Below, in pieces: positions 1 to 6,098 of a stretch of 45,641 bases of DNA. Origin of the DNA: DAIMFL01 sp964372215. Lineage in GTDB: Bacteria > Pseudomonadota > Alphaproteobacteria > Dongiales > Dongiaceae. The notes under the pieces are model-generated. The model had not been told where the DNA came from. It made no database searches and saw only the letters and a program-made list of their open reading frames with translations. The stretch lies in contig CAYJQC010000032.1 of NCBI GenBank assembly GCA_964372215.1, positions 1-45,641 on the forward strand, given 5' to 3'. Numbering within the stretch: position 1 is the stretch's first letter; the number at the start of each line of letters is the position of its first letter. Both the position numbers and the translations under genes were made by a program.

Positions 1-433
1 GCCGCCGACGTGGCGGCGGCCACGCACGCCGCGGCGCGGCAGTGCGCCGGGTCGCGTGGTTCCGGATCCTGTGTCATCCGGCTGGGACGCGGCGTTCGAC
101 CGCGCCCGAAGGGGCAAAAGATTCATTGGCTCAATCTCCGTTCTCTCAGTCCGGCTGGCCGCCGGATCCTGTCAGGCAATCTGGGGCGGGAACGTGGCAG
201 CTTGCGGGCCGCGTCGCCCGACTGTCCCAGCGCGTTGCCGATAGATTGGCGCGATTATCCGACAAACAACTGAACCGCCGATGAATTCGGCGAAAGGTAT
301 GATGGCGAAATTGTGGCAGGCGCGGCGCACCGCCGTGGCGCGGGCGAGGACGCCCCGACGAAAAACGGCGACCCCTGCGGGCCGCCGTTCGACGTCGCGT
401 GCCAGCCCGCCGATCGGCGGGTCGCGTCGTTCT
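1..433. other. Left-end stretch without a recognisable gene
   Basis: No open frame here resembles a known protein or has a convincing ribosome binding site. The stretch holds the 3' flank of the minus-strand cold-shock gene: a perfect 16-bp palindrome at 406-421 and a hairpin followed by a T-run at 361-387, listed separately. An 11-base word (CCGGATCCTGT) occurs at 62-72 and again exactly 100 bases later at 162-172, which may be chance. Confidence 0.5.
361..387 (-). terminator. Probable intrinsic terminator of the minus-strand cold-shock gene
   Basis: Read on the minus strand, CGGCG pairs with CGCCG around an inner CCC/GGG pair, and the hairpin is followed directly by five Ts (positions 365 down to 361). 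It lies 47 bases beyond the stop of the cold-shock gene at 434, so it would end that short transcript. A perfect palindrome (406-421) lies between gene and hairpin and could add to pausing. Confidence 0.55.
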
Positions 434-637
434 TCAATCCAGCGAGATGTCGCCGGCGGCGGGCTTGCCGCGCTCGTTCACCACCTCGAAGGTCACCTTC
501 TGGCCTTCGTTGAGCCCGGTGAGACCGGCGCGCTGCACGGCGGTGATGTGGACGAACACGTCCTTGCCGCCGTCGCTCGGCGTGATGAAGCCGTAGCCGC
601 GCTGGGTGTTGAAGAACTTCACTGTACCTGTCGCCAA
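434..637 (-). CDS. Cold-shock domain protein (CspA family), TTG start
   Basis: A 67-residue single cold-shock domain: a five-stranded OB fold that binds single-stranded RNA or DNA and melts RNA structure in the cytoplasm. RNP1-like GYGFI and RNP2-like DVFVH motifs are plain, after the usual TGTVKFFN opening. No ATG exists at the proper place. TTG at 637-635 gives exactly the family length, and AGAGGAGG sits 6 bases upstream on the minus strand, so TTG is the start. The gene is monocistronic, with a terminator-like hairpin downstream, and diverges from the hemolysin III-type gene. A second family member is encoded at 2920-3126. The family assignment is firm; whether this copy is cold-induced cannot be read from the sequence. 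Confidence 0.93.
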   Translation of the reverse strand: MATGTVKFFNTQRGYGFITPSDGGKDVFVHITAVQRAGLTGLNEGQKVTFEVVNERGKPAAGDISLD

Positions 638-1030
638 GATCGGCCTCCTCTGCGGTATCGAGTCAGGGGGCATGCCGCGCGCGTGTCGCACGACACGAGA
701 CAATCGAGGCTGTCGGGGAAAGGCTTGGGCGTAAGGCCGGGACTCCGGCACGGCGGAGGCCCGCAGGCAAAACGTCAAGTCACGCCGATAGTCCAGACTG
801 CTCGGCGTCAGGATGAGACGGAACGTCGCGGATTGCAAGCTGGCGGCCGTGACGGTTTCGGGCGCGGCGACGTCGCGCCCGCCGCGGTTTTCCGCCGAAA
901 ATCGGCGATGCGGCGGGCCCGCCGCCGGGACTCCATACGCAGGTATGAGCGGCGATGCGGCGGGCCTTCGTCGACCCGCGGATCCGGGCTTGCCTCGGAC
1001 GCGGATCGGACCGACCTTCGGGTCGGTCCG
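638..1030. other. Divergent intergenic region between csp and hemolysin III gene
   Basis: About 390 bases with no supportable gene. It must contain the promoters of two divergent genes. A 17-base direct repeat (CGGCGATGCGGCGGGCC) lies at 903-919 and 950-966, and the right end is the perfect hairpin listed at 1005-1032. No clear -35/-10 pair stood out by eye. Confidence 0.5.
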
Positions 1031-1032
1031 AT
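1005..1032 (+). promoter_or_regulatory. Perfect 12-bp hairpin with TTCG loop overlapping a start codon
   Basis: ATCGGACCGACC at 1005-1016 is fully complementary to GGTCGGTCCGAT at 1021-1032, leaving the four-base loop TTCG closed by C and G, the exceptionally stable tetraloop type in RNA. The right arm includes the first two bases of the ATG at 1031. In the mRNA this would bury the ribosome binding region of the hemolysin III-type gene. No T-run follows, so a terminator is less likely. Confidence 0.55.
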
Positions 1033-1735
1033 GTTCGGGATGAAACAGTTTTCCAACGCGACGTCGCTCCGCCGGCGGTCGCTGGCGGCCGAGGAGGCGG
1101 CGAACGCCGTCACCCACGGGGTCGGCGCCGCGCTCGGCGCCGCCGCGCTGGTCTTCCTGGTGCTGGCGGCGCGCCCGGCCGGCGCGGTCGCGATCGGCGC
1201 CACGGCGGTGTTCGGCGCGATGCTGCTGCTGGTGTATCTCAGCTCGGCGCTGCATCACGGGCTGCGCCATCCCCCGGCCAAGCGGCTGTTCCTGCTGCTC
1301 GACCGCTGTGCGATCTATCTGCTGATCGCCGGCACCTACACGCCGCTCAGCCTGCTGGCCCTGCCGTTGCCGCTGGGCCCGCGGCTGCTGGCGGCGATCT
1401 GGCTGCTTGCGGCGTTCGGCGTGGCGATCGAACTGGTCGGCCATCGGCGCGCGGGACGGCGGCGCGGCTTGGCGTGGTTCGACTGGCTGCCGGTCGTGCT
1501 CTATCTCGTCATGGGCTGGCTCGGCCTGATCGTCGCCGGCGGCACCATCGCGACGGCATTGCGCCCGGCGGCGCTCGACTGGCTGATCGCCGGCGGGGTG
1601 ATCTACACGATCGGCGTGGCGTTCTATCTGTGGCGCCGGTTGCCCTACGGGCACGCGGTCTGGCACGTCTTCGCGGTGGCCGGCAGCGCCTGCCACGTCT
1701 GGATGATCCTCGGCCACGTGCTGCCGGCGGCGTGA
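1031..1735 (+). CDS. Hemolysin III / YqfA-type seven-TM membrane protein
   Basis: This protein of about 234 residues is mostly hydrophobic, with roughly seven membrane spans, and belongs to the hemolysin III (YqfA, PAQR-like) family. Family signatures visible are the N-terminal AAEEAANAVTHG segment, SALHHGL at the end of the second helix, DRCAIYLLIAGTYTP, and the C-terminal HAVWHVFAVAGSACH, which supplies the conserved histidines thought to bind zinc. Bacterial members are inner-membrane proteins of uncertain function; the hemolysin name is historical. The long upstream extension of this reading frame is antisense to the cold-shock gene and is not protein. ATG at 1031 or at 1040 are both possible starts. 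Neither has a good Shine-Dalgarno, and a strong hairpin overlaps the first. Confidence 0.88.
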   Translation: MFGMKQFSNATSLRRRSLAAEEAANAVTHGVGAALGAAALVFLVLAARPAGAVAIGATAVFGAMLLLVYLSSALHHGLRHPPAKRLFLLLDRCAIYLLIAGTYTPLSLLALPLPLGPRLLAAIWLLAAFGVAIELVGHRRAGRRRGLAWFDWLPVVLYLVMGWLGLIVAGGTIATALRPAALDWLIAGGVIYTIGVAFYLWRRLPYGHAVWHVFAVAGSACHVWMILGHVLPAA

Positions 1736-1765
1736 GCCGAGGCCCCGCCGCCGGCGTCCACGTCG

Positions 1766-2044
1766 TCAGCCGGGCTGGTTCTGGTCGACATCGCGCCGCT
1801 CATGATTCCCCCTGCCGCCCTGGGACATCTTGTCGGACGTGCACAGCTTCGGCCCGACCACGCGCAGCGCCGCCAGATGGCCGTGCGCCGCCTCGCGCAT
1901 CAGGTCGCGCTGCTCCTGCTGCATGGCCTGCTTGCACACGTAGTCGCTCGCCGCCGGGGCGCCGGTCGCCGGCGCGTTGGCGAAGGCGGAAGCGCTGAGC
2001 GCCAGCAGGCCGGCTGTCGCGATCAGGATCGGAATCGAGCGCAT
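1766..2044 (-). CDS. Small secreted hypothetical protein with two cysteines
   Basis: A 92-residue product I do not recognise. It begins with a clear Sec signal peptide (MRSIPILIATAGLLALSASA, with cleavage likely after AFA). The mature part has a cysteine in DYVCKQAM and another in PKLCTS that could form one disulfide, a charged helical middle (QQEQRDLMREAAHGH), and a polar Arg/Asn/Asp-rich tail. The start at 2044 is preferred to an in-frame ATG at 2059 because GGAGTG lies 9 bases before it. It converges on the hemolysin III gene 30 bases away and diverges from the yaiI-like gene. A periplasmic location is inferred; no function is assigned. Confidence 0.6.
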   Translation of the reverse strand: MRSIPILIATAGLLALSASAFANAPATGAPAASDYVCKQAMQQEQRDLMREAAHGHLAALRVVGPKLCTSDKMSQGGRGNHERRDVDQNQPG

Positions 2045-2233
2045 GTGGGGACACTCCATGTTGGTTGGCCGGATGCTCCGGCGATGCCTCCACAGATATG
2101 CTGTCCGGATGGCCGGCGACTGGCCGGACGGTGAATTCCGCGACAGGCACCGTGGCGGAATCGTGGCGCGCGATGCCCCGCGCGCGCCGTGCTCGGGTAA
2201 TGTGCCGGGGCGCGCATCATCAGGACGCCTGCC
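2045..2233. other. Divergent promoter region, secreted protein / yaiI-like gene
   Basis: 189 bases between two divergent starts. It must carry both promoters. No repeat or clear operator was recognised. Confidence 0.4.
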
Positions 2234-2731
2234 ATGTCGGACGTGACTGACCCCGCTGCCGCGGCCCCGGCCGCGCCGCAGATCTATGTCGACGGCGACG
2301 CTTGCCCGGTGAAGGACGAGGTGGTGCGGGTCGCCGAACGGCATGGCTTGGTCGTCCATCTCGTCAGCAACCAGTGGCTGCGCGGCACCGACAGCGCGCT
2401 GGTCCGCCGCGTGGTGGTGACGACCGTGGGACTCGACGCCGCCGACGACTGGATCGTGGCCCATGCCGGCAGCCGGGACATCGTGGTGACCGCCGACATC
2501 CCGCTCGCCGCGCGCTGCCTGGCGAACGGCGCGCGGGTCCTGGGGCCGACCGGAAAGCCCTTTACCGACAACGGCATCGGCATGGCGCTTGCGATGCGCG
2601 ACCTGATGTCCACCCTGCGCGACAGCGGCGAGGTCCGGGGCGGCGGGCCGGCGTTCTCCAGGCAGGACCGGTCGCGTTTCCTGCAGGCCCTGGAGCAGGC
2701 GGTCCAGGACGTGCGGCGCGGCCGGCGCTGA
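2234..2731 (+). CDS. YaiI/YqxD (UPF0178, DUF188) family protein
   Basis: This 165-residue cytosolic protein matches the YaiI/YqxD family, which is related to PIN/NYN-type nuclease folds but has no settled biochemical role. The hallmark IYVDGDACPVKDEV motif lies at residues 17-30. It is followed by the conserved stretches VSNQ, DAADDWIV (acidic pocket), DIVVTADIPLA, and GARVLGPTGKPFTDNGIG. Acidic residues of the DGD and DAADD motifs are placed as in a metal-dependent nuclease site, which is inference. ATG at 2234 precedes an Ala/Pro-rich 14-residue extension. The neighbours (small secreted protein, cold-shock gene) give no functional clue. Confidence 0.9.
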   Translation: MSDVTDPAAAAPAAPQIYVDGDACPVKDEVVRVAERHGLVVHLVSNQWLRGTDSALVRRVVVTTVGLDAADDWIVAHAGSRDIVVTADIPLAARCLANGARVLGPTGKPFTDNGIGMALAMRDLMSTLRDSGEVRGGGPAFSRQDRSRFLQALEQAVQDVRRGRR

Positions 2732-2761
2732 GCCGCCGGTCGCCGGGCAGCGGGGAATCCC

Positions 2762-2789
2762 TTGCAATTCGCCCGCGATCGACTACTTT
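2762..2789 (+). promoter_or_regulatory. Candidate sigma-70 promoter for the second cold-shock gene
   Basis: TTGCAA at 2762-2767 and TACTTT at 2784-2789 are separated by 16 bases. Transcription would start near 2796, giving a leader of about 125 bases before the cold-shock ATG at 2920. Long structured leaders are usual for cold-inducible csp mRNAs. A small hairpin (CGCTCG-CTC-CGAGCG, 2825-2839) lies in this leader. Confidence 0.35.
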
Positions 2790-2919
2790 CTTGGCGCAAC
2801 TCGTCTTGGGTCGGCCTCGTCATTCGCTCGCTCCGAGCGCCAGACCCGGTCCTCTCCCAAACGTAGCGTGACTTGCCGCGCATCGCGCGCGGCCATCGGC
2901 ATTTCTCATGGAGGGACGC

Positions 2920-3126
2920 ATGCCCGCGGGCGCAGTGAAGTGGTTCAACCCCACCAAGGGTTTCGGGTTCATTCAGCCGGATGACGGCTCGAAGGACGTT
3001 TTCGTGCACATCTCGGCGGTGGAGCGCGCCGGCCTCAGCACCTTGCGCGAGGGCCAGAAGGTGAGCTTCGAGCTCGAGCGCGGCCAGCAGGGCAAGGTTT
3101 CGGCCGTCAACCTGAAGGTCGAGTAG
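2920..3126 (+). CDS. Cold-shock domain protein (CspA family)
   Basis: A 68-residue cold-shock domain protein with the FNPTKGFGFI (RNP1) and KDVFVHISAVE (RNP2) motifs; an RNA chaperone acting in the cytoplasm. The frame could also open at ATG 2908, but that ATG overlaps the ribosome binding site GGAGGG (2910-2915), which is correctly spaced for the ATG at 2920, and 68 residues is the usual family size. It is preceded by a candidate promoter and long leader and followed by a strong intrinsic terminator, so it is transcribed alone. It resembles the first copy (434-637) but differs through the C-terminal third, so they are paralogues and not a recent duplication. Confidence 0.93.
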   Translation: MPAGAVKWFNPTKGFGFIQPDDGSKDVFVHISAVERAGLSTLREGQKVSFELERGQQGKVSAVNLKVE

Positions 3127-3136
3127 CCGTCCAAGG

Positions 3137-3166
3137 CCGGCCGGCGGTTCCCGCCGGCCGGTTTGC
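3137..3166 (+). terminator. Intrinsic terminator after cold-shock gene
   Basis: An 11-bp perfect stem (CCGGCCGGCGG at 3137-3147 with its complement at 3151-3161) and a three-base TTC loop are followed by TTT, 10 bases after the csp stop. A second perfect 9-bp inverted repeat (CGCGGATCC at 3171-3179 with 3189-3197) follows closely. Confidence 0.75.
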
Positions 3167-3308
3167 TTCCCGCGGATCCCGTTCGATTGGATCCGCGCGT
3201 TTCCGGCCCATGGCGTCAGCGCCGATGCCGGGAACGTTGCGGCCGGCCGGGCAGCCCCCGCCGGCGCGCCAACATCGCTCACTTGTCTATAACTACTGAG
3301 GAGGTCCC

Positions 3309-3578
3309 ATGCCGAAAGAGGACCTGATCGAATTCGACGGCGTGGTCATGGAGATGCTGCCGGACTCGCGTTTCCTGGTGAAGCTCGACAACGGCCACGA
3401 GACCCTCGCCTACACCGCCGGCAAGATGCGCAAGCATCGCATCCGGATCCTGGCGGGCGACCGGGTCACGGTCGAGATGACGCCCTATGACCTGACCAAG
3501 AGCCGCATCACCTTCCGCCACAAGGAAGAGCGCTCGGCCACGCCGACCCGCCGCCCGACCCAGTTCCGGCGCCGCTAG
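3309..3578 (+). CDS. infA: Translation initiation factor IF-1 with C-terminal extension
   Basis: An 89-residue S1-type OB-fold protein that binds the 30S A site and assists initiation with IF-2 and IF-3. Residues 1-72 follow the family closely (MPKEDLIEFDGVV, RFLVKLDNGHE, GKMRKHRIRILAGDRVTVE, TPYDLTKSRI). The last 17 residues are an Arg/Thr-rich basic tail absent from the standard 72-residue protein. ATG at 3309 is preceded by GAGGAGGT 4 bases away. Many alphaproteobacteria carry a second, extended infA-like gene beside cold-shock genes, and this copy may be such a paralogue; the standard copy would lie elsewhere. It follows the csp terminator, so it has its own promoter. Confidence 0.92.
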   Translation: MPKEDLIEFDGVVMEMLPDSRFLVKLDNGHETLAYTAGKMRKHRIRILAGDRVTVEMTPYDLTKSRITFRHKEERSATPTRRPTQFRRR

Positions 3579-3664
3579 GCACCGCGCTCCCGGCGGCAGC
3601 GATGCCGTCCGCGCCGCCGGCCGGGCCTGCCCGCGGCGGCCCGGGAATGCTAGGACTTCCCTCC

Positions 3665-4441
3665 ATGCCGCGCCGCATGGCCCTGACCCCCGATCTCGTT
3701 GCCCGCGTCCATCGCGACGTCGCCGACGGCGGCTTGGCCGCGCTCGGCGGCGGCGTCATCCCCTTGAGCGAAGCCGACTACGACGCGCTCGCCGCCCGGC
3801 TGTTGGCGGAACACGAGGCCCATCGCCGCGATCCCGCCTATGCCGCCGATCATCGCTTCTGGGTGTTCGCCTATGGCTCGCTGATCTGGCGCCCGGCCTG
3901 CGCCACCGAGGCGCAGGTCCACGCAAGGCTGCGCGGCTGGCACCGCCGCTTCTGCATGCGCCTGACCCGCTGGCGCGGCACGGCGGACTGTCCCGGGCTG
4001 ATGATGGCGCTGGAACGCGGCGGCTCCTGCCACGGCGTGATCCAGCGCCTGCCGGCCGATGGGCTGGACGACGCGCTCGGCGCGCTGGTCCGGCGCGAGA
4101 CCTCGGTGCGGCCGATGACCAACAGCCCGCGCTGGGTGTTCGTCGATGCCGCCGGGCGCCGGATCCCGGCGCTCGCCTTCACCGTCGACCGCAGCGGCGC
4201 GTTCTATGCCGGCCGGGTCGATCTCGACGCCACCGCCGACATCCTGGCCCAGGCCTGCGGCCATTGGGGATCGGGCGCGGAGTACCTCATGAACACCGTG
4301 TCCCATCTCGAGGCGCTCGGGATCCACGACCGCTATCTCTGGCGGCTGCAGGAGATGGTGGCGGCGCGGATCGCCGCCCAGGCTTCGGAAGGCGTGGCAC
4401 CGGAAGACGCGGCACCGGAAGACGCGGCGGTCCCGGACTGA
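3665..4441 (+). CDS. ChaC-family glutathione-specific gamma-glutamylcyclotransferase (first of tandem pair)
   Basis: About 258 residues. ChaC enzymes cleave glutathione to 5-oxoproline and Cys-Gly in the cytoplasm. The nucleotide-like loop VFAYGSLIW (near residue 65) binds the gamma-glutamyl group. RRFCMRLTRWRG, PGLMMALERGGSCHGV, and LVRRET, which carries the catalytic glutamate, follow in family order, and the C-terminal GSGAEYLMNT and LGIHDRYLWRLQ segments are typical. The start is uncertain: ATG 3665 (AGGA 9 bases before) and ATG 3677 fit the alignment better than ATG 3602. The tail has a short EDAAPEDAA repeat. A paralogue follows after 7 bases, so they are surely co-transcribed. Confidence 0.9.
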   Translation: MPRRMALTPDLVARVHRDVADGGLAALGGGVIPLSEADYDALAARLLAEHEAHRRDPAYAADHRFWVFAYGSLIWRPACATEAQVHARLRGWHRRFCMRLTRWRGTADCPGLMMALERGGSCHGVIQRLPADGLDDALGALVRRETSVRPMTNSPRWVFVDAAGRRIPALAFTVDRSGAFYAGRVDLDATADILAQACGHWGSGAEYLMNTVSHLEALGIHDRYLWRLQEMVAARIAAQASEGVAPEDAAPEDAAVPD

Positions 4442-4448
4442 CGCCGCC

Positions 4449-5159
4449 ATGGCTCCGCGATCACCACCAACACCGCCGATCGCCCTGACCCGCGCCGCGA
4501 TCGCCCGCGCCTTTCCCGGCCCGCCGCCGCGGGACGACGCGGCGGCGATTCCCTTGCGCAGCGACGCCGAACTGGCCGACAGCCTCGCCGCCCAGCTCGC
4601 CGCGGCGCCGCCCGGCGCCGGCGATCTCTGGCTGTTCGCCTACGGCTCGCTGATGTGGCAGCCGGAACCCGAGATCGCCGATGCCGAGCGCCGGCTGGCG
4701 GTCGCCGGCGGCTGGCATCGTCGCTTCTGCCTGTGGCAGTGGCGCTATCGCGGCACGCGCGACAAGCCCGGACTGATGCTGGCGCTCGACCGCGGCGGCA
4801 CCTGCCGCGGCGTGGCGCTGCGGATTCCCGGGCCCGATGCCGGCGCCCGGATCGCCGGCGTGTGGCGCCGCGAGATGATCGCCAACGGCTACCGGGCGCG
4901 CTGGATCTCGCTGCGGCTGGAGAATCCGGCCGAGCCGGTGCGGGCGCTGACCTTCGTGGTCAACCGCGAGGGCGGGCGCTATGCCGGCCGGCTCGACGAC
5001 GCGGCCGTGGCCGCCCATATCGCCGGCGCCTGCGGCCAGCGCGGGCCGAGTGCGGAATACCTGCTGGAGACGGTGGCGCATTGCGCCGCGCTCGGCATCC
5101 ACGACCGCCATCTCTGGCGCATCCAGGAACTGGTGGCACAGCGCCTCGCCGTTCCCTGA
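4449..5159 (+). CDS. ChaC-family gamma-glutamylcyclotransferase (second of tandem pair)
   Basis: A 236-residue paralogue of the preceding gene. It has the LFAYGSLMW loop, RRFCLWQWRYRG, KPGLMLALDRGGTCRGVAL, WRREM with the catalytic glutamate, and the SAEYLLETV and LGIHDRHLWRIQ C-terminal motifs. The N-terminal 55 residues are Pro/Ala-rich and not conserved with the first copy. The two proteins share motifs but differ throughout, which indicates an old duplication and possibly different substrates (glutathione versus other gamma-glutamyl amines or peptides). Spacing of 7 bases indicates an operon. It ends 17 bases before the opposed tRNA-Arg. Confidence 0.9.
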   Translation: MAPRSPPTPPIALTRAAIARAFPGPPPRDDAAAIPLRSDAELADSLAAQLAAAPPGAGDLWLFAYGSLMWQPEPEIADAERRLAVAGGWHRRFCLWQWRYRGTRDKPGLMLALDRGGTCRGVALRIPGPDAGARIAGVWRREMIANGYRARWISLRLENPAEPVRALTFVVNREGGRYAGRLDDAAVAAHIAGACGQRGPSAEYLLETVAHCAALGIHDRHLWRIQELVAQRLAVP

Positions 5160-5176
5160 ACGTGGCAAGGCGGCGC

Positions 5177-5253
5177 TGGCGTCCCCGGCGGGATTCGAAC
5201 CCACGACCCCAGGATTAGGAATCCTGTGCTCTATCCGGCTGAGCTACGGGGAC
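5177..5253 (-). tRNA. tRNA-Arg (anticodon CCT)
   Basis: A complete 77-base cloverleaf on the minus strand. The acceptor GTCCCCG pairs with CGGGGAC, the D stem is GCTC/GAGC, the anticodon stem CAGGA/TCCTG encloses the loop TTCCTAA (anticodon CCT, reading AGG), and the T arm is GTGGG-TTCGAAT-CCCGC. Discriminator G is followed by a genome-encoded CCA at 5179-5177. Confidence 0.95.
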
Positions 5254-5564
5254 GCGACGCGGCCGGCATAGTAGCCGCCGTCGCGGCCGGATGTCACACG
5301 CGTCGGAGGCCGGTTGCGCCGTCCGGCGCAAACCAGCCGGTGCAACCACCCGCCAATTTCGGCAGCATCGGCCGTGCCGGCGACGCGTCGTGCCGTCGCG
5401 ATCTCTGGCTCCCGGACGGGTCGCCGCGCCGCCGGACCGCCGGCGTCTTCCGCAGCGCAGCATTCTCATGGAGGGAGTCCTTGAAGCAGCCTTGCGCCAT
5501 GCCCATTATGAGTGTGCTTATGAAATCGTTTCCCTAGATTAACTCACTGATTTTGCTGGGTTCC
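5254..5564. other. Intergenic region between tRNA-Arg and the marR-emrAB operon
   Basis: About 310 bases with no supportable gene. The left part must hold the tRNA promoter (leftward). The right 90 bases are markedly AT-richer and contain the candidate marR promoter listed at 5481-5509. A 24-codon open frame at 5468-5542 overlaps that promoter, lacks a ribosome binding site and is not called. Confidence 0.5.
5481..5509 (+). promoter_or_regulatory. Candidate promoter of the marR-emrAB operon
   Basis: TTGAAG (5481-5486) and CATTAT (5504-5509) are separated by 17 bases. Just downstream the word TTATGA is repeated (5506-5511 and 5518-5523), and the stretch up to the start codon is AT-rich. That is a plausible place for MarR binding, though no strict palindrome is visible. 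Confidence 0.4.
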
Positions 5565-6098
5565 ATGATGTACGATCCCGACCGCAGCTTCGGATTCCTG
5601 CTGCATGACTGCGCCCGCCTGGTGCGGCGCGATTTCGACCGGCGGGCCCGGGCCATCGGCCTGACCCGCGCGCAATGGGCGGCGATCGCCCATCTGCGGC
5701 GCCACGAGGGCTGCAACCAGTCGACTCTCGCCGATCTGCTGGAGGTCGAGCCGATCACCCTGGCGCGCCTGCTCGACCGCATGGAAACCAATGGCTGGGT
5801 GATCCGGCACCCCGATCCGCGCGATCGCCGGGCCCGCCTGGTCTTCCTGACCGAGAAGGCCAAGCCGCTGATCGATCAGCTCACCGACTTCTCGACCGAG
5901 ACCCGCGCCGCGGCGCTCGCCGGCATGAGCGTCGAGCAACAGGAGTCGGTGATCGACACCCTGCTGCGGGTGCGCGCCAACCTGTCGCAGCGCGACGCCA
6001 CCCGGGCCGGCCTCGCGCCGGCCGTCGCCGAGCGTCCCCGCGCAGCCGCCGCGCCCGCCATGGCGGCGCCCGATCCGCGACGGGTCGGCCGTGGCTGA
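5565..6098 (+). CDS. MarR-family transcriptional regulator
   Basis: About 177 residues with a winged helix-turn-helix typical of MarR dimers that repress efflux genes and respond to small phenolic or lipophilic ligands. Recognisable segments are LTRAQWAAIAHL, GCNQSTLADLLEVEPITLARLLDRME (recognition helix region), GWVIRHPDPRDRRARLVFLT (wing), and a C-terminal dimerisation helix. The last 30 residues are a low-complexity Ala/Pro/Arg tail. The start is taken at ATG 5565; TTG at 5553 and ATG at 5568 are alternatives, and none has a strong Shine-Dalgarno. The stop overlaps the emrA GTG by 8 bases, so the regulator and pump are translationally coupled. It most likely represses its own operon. Confidence 0.9.
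   Translation: MMYDPDRSFGFLLHDCARLVRRDFDRRARAIGLTRAQWAAIAHLRRHEGCNQSTLADLLEVEPITLARLLDRMETNGWVIRHPDPRDRRARLVFLTEKAKPLIDQLTDFSTETRAAALAGMSVEQQESVIDTLLRVRANLSQRDATRAGLAPAVAERPRAAAAPAMAAPDPRRVGRG

Noticed and set aside
62..172. 11-base word repeated 100 bases apart
   Set aside because: Too short to be meaningful in a GC-rich genome without further similarity around it.
281..1030. Long N-terminal extension of the hemolysin III frame
   Set aside because: It runs antisense through the cold-shock gene, has no family similarity and no ribosome binding site; it is shadow sequence of a GC-rich genome.
5177..5253. tRNA-Arg and tRNA-Ala as integration sites for mobile elements
   Set aside because: No integrase, no repeated 3' tRNA fragment and no compositional change beside either tRNA; the AT-rich DUF4143 region is not adjacent to a tRNA.
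5468..5542. 24-codon open frame (MEGVLEAALRHAHYECAYEIV) before the marR gene, possible leader peptide
   Set aside because: It overlaps the candidate -35/-10 pair and has no Shine-Dalgarno, so it would not be transcribed from that promoter.
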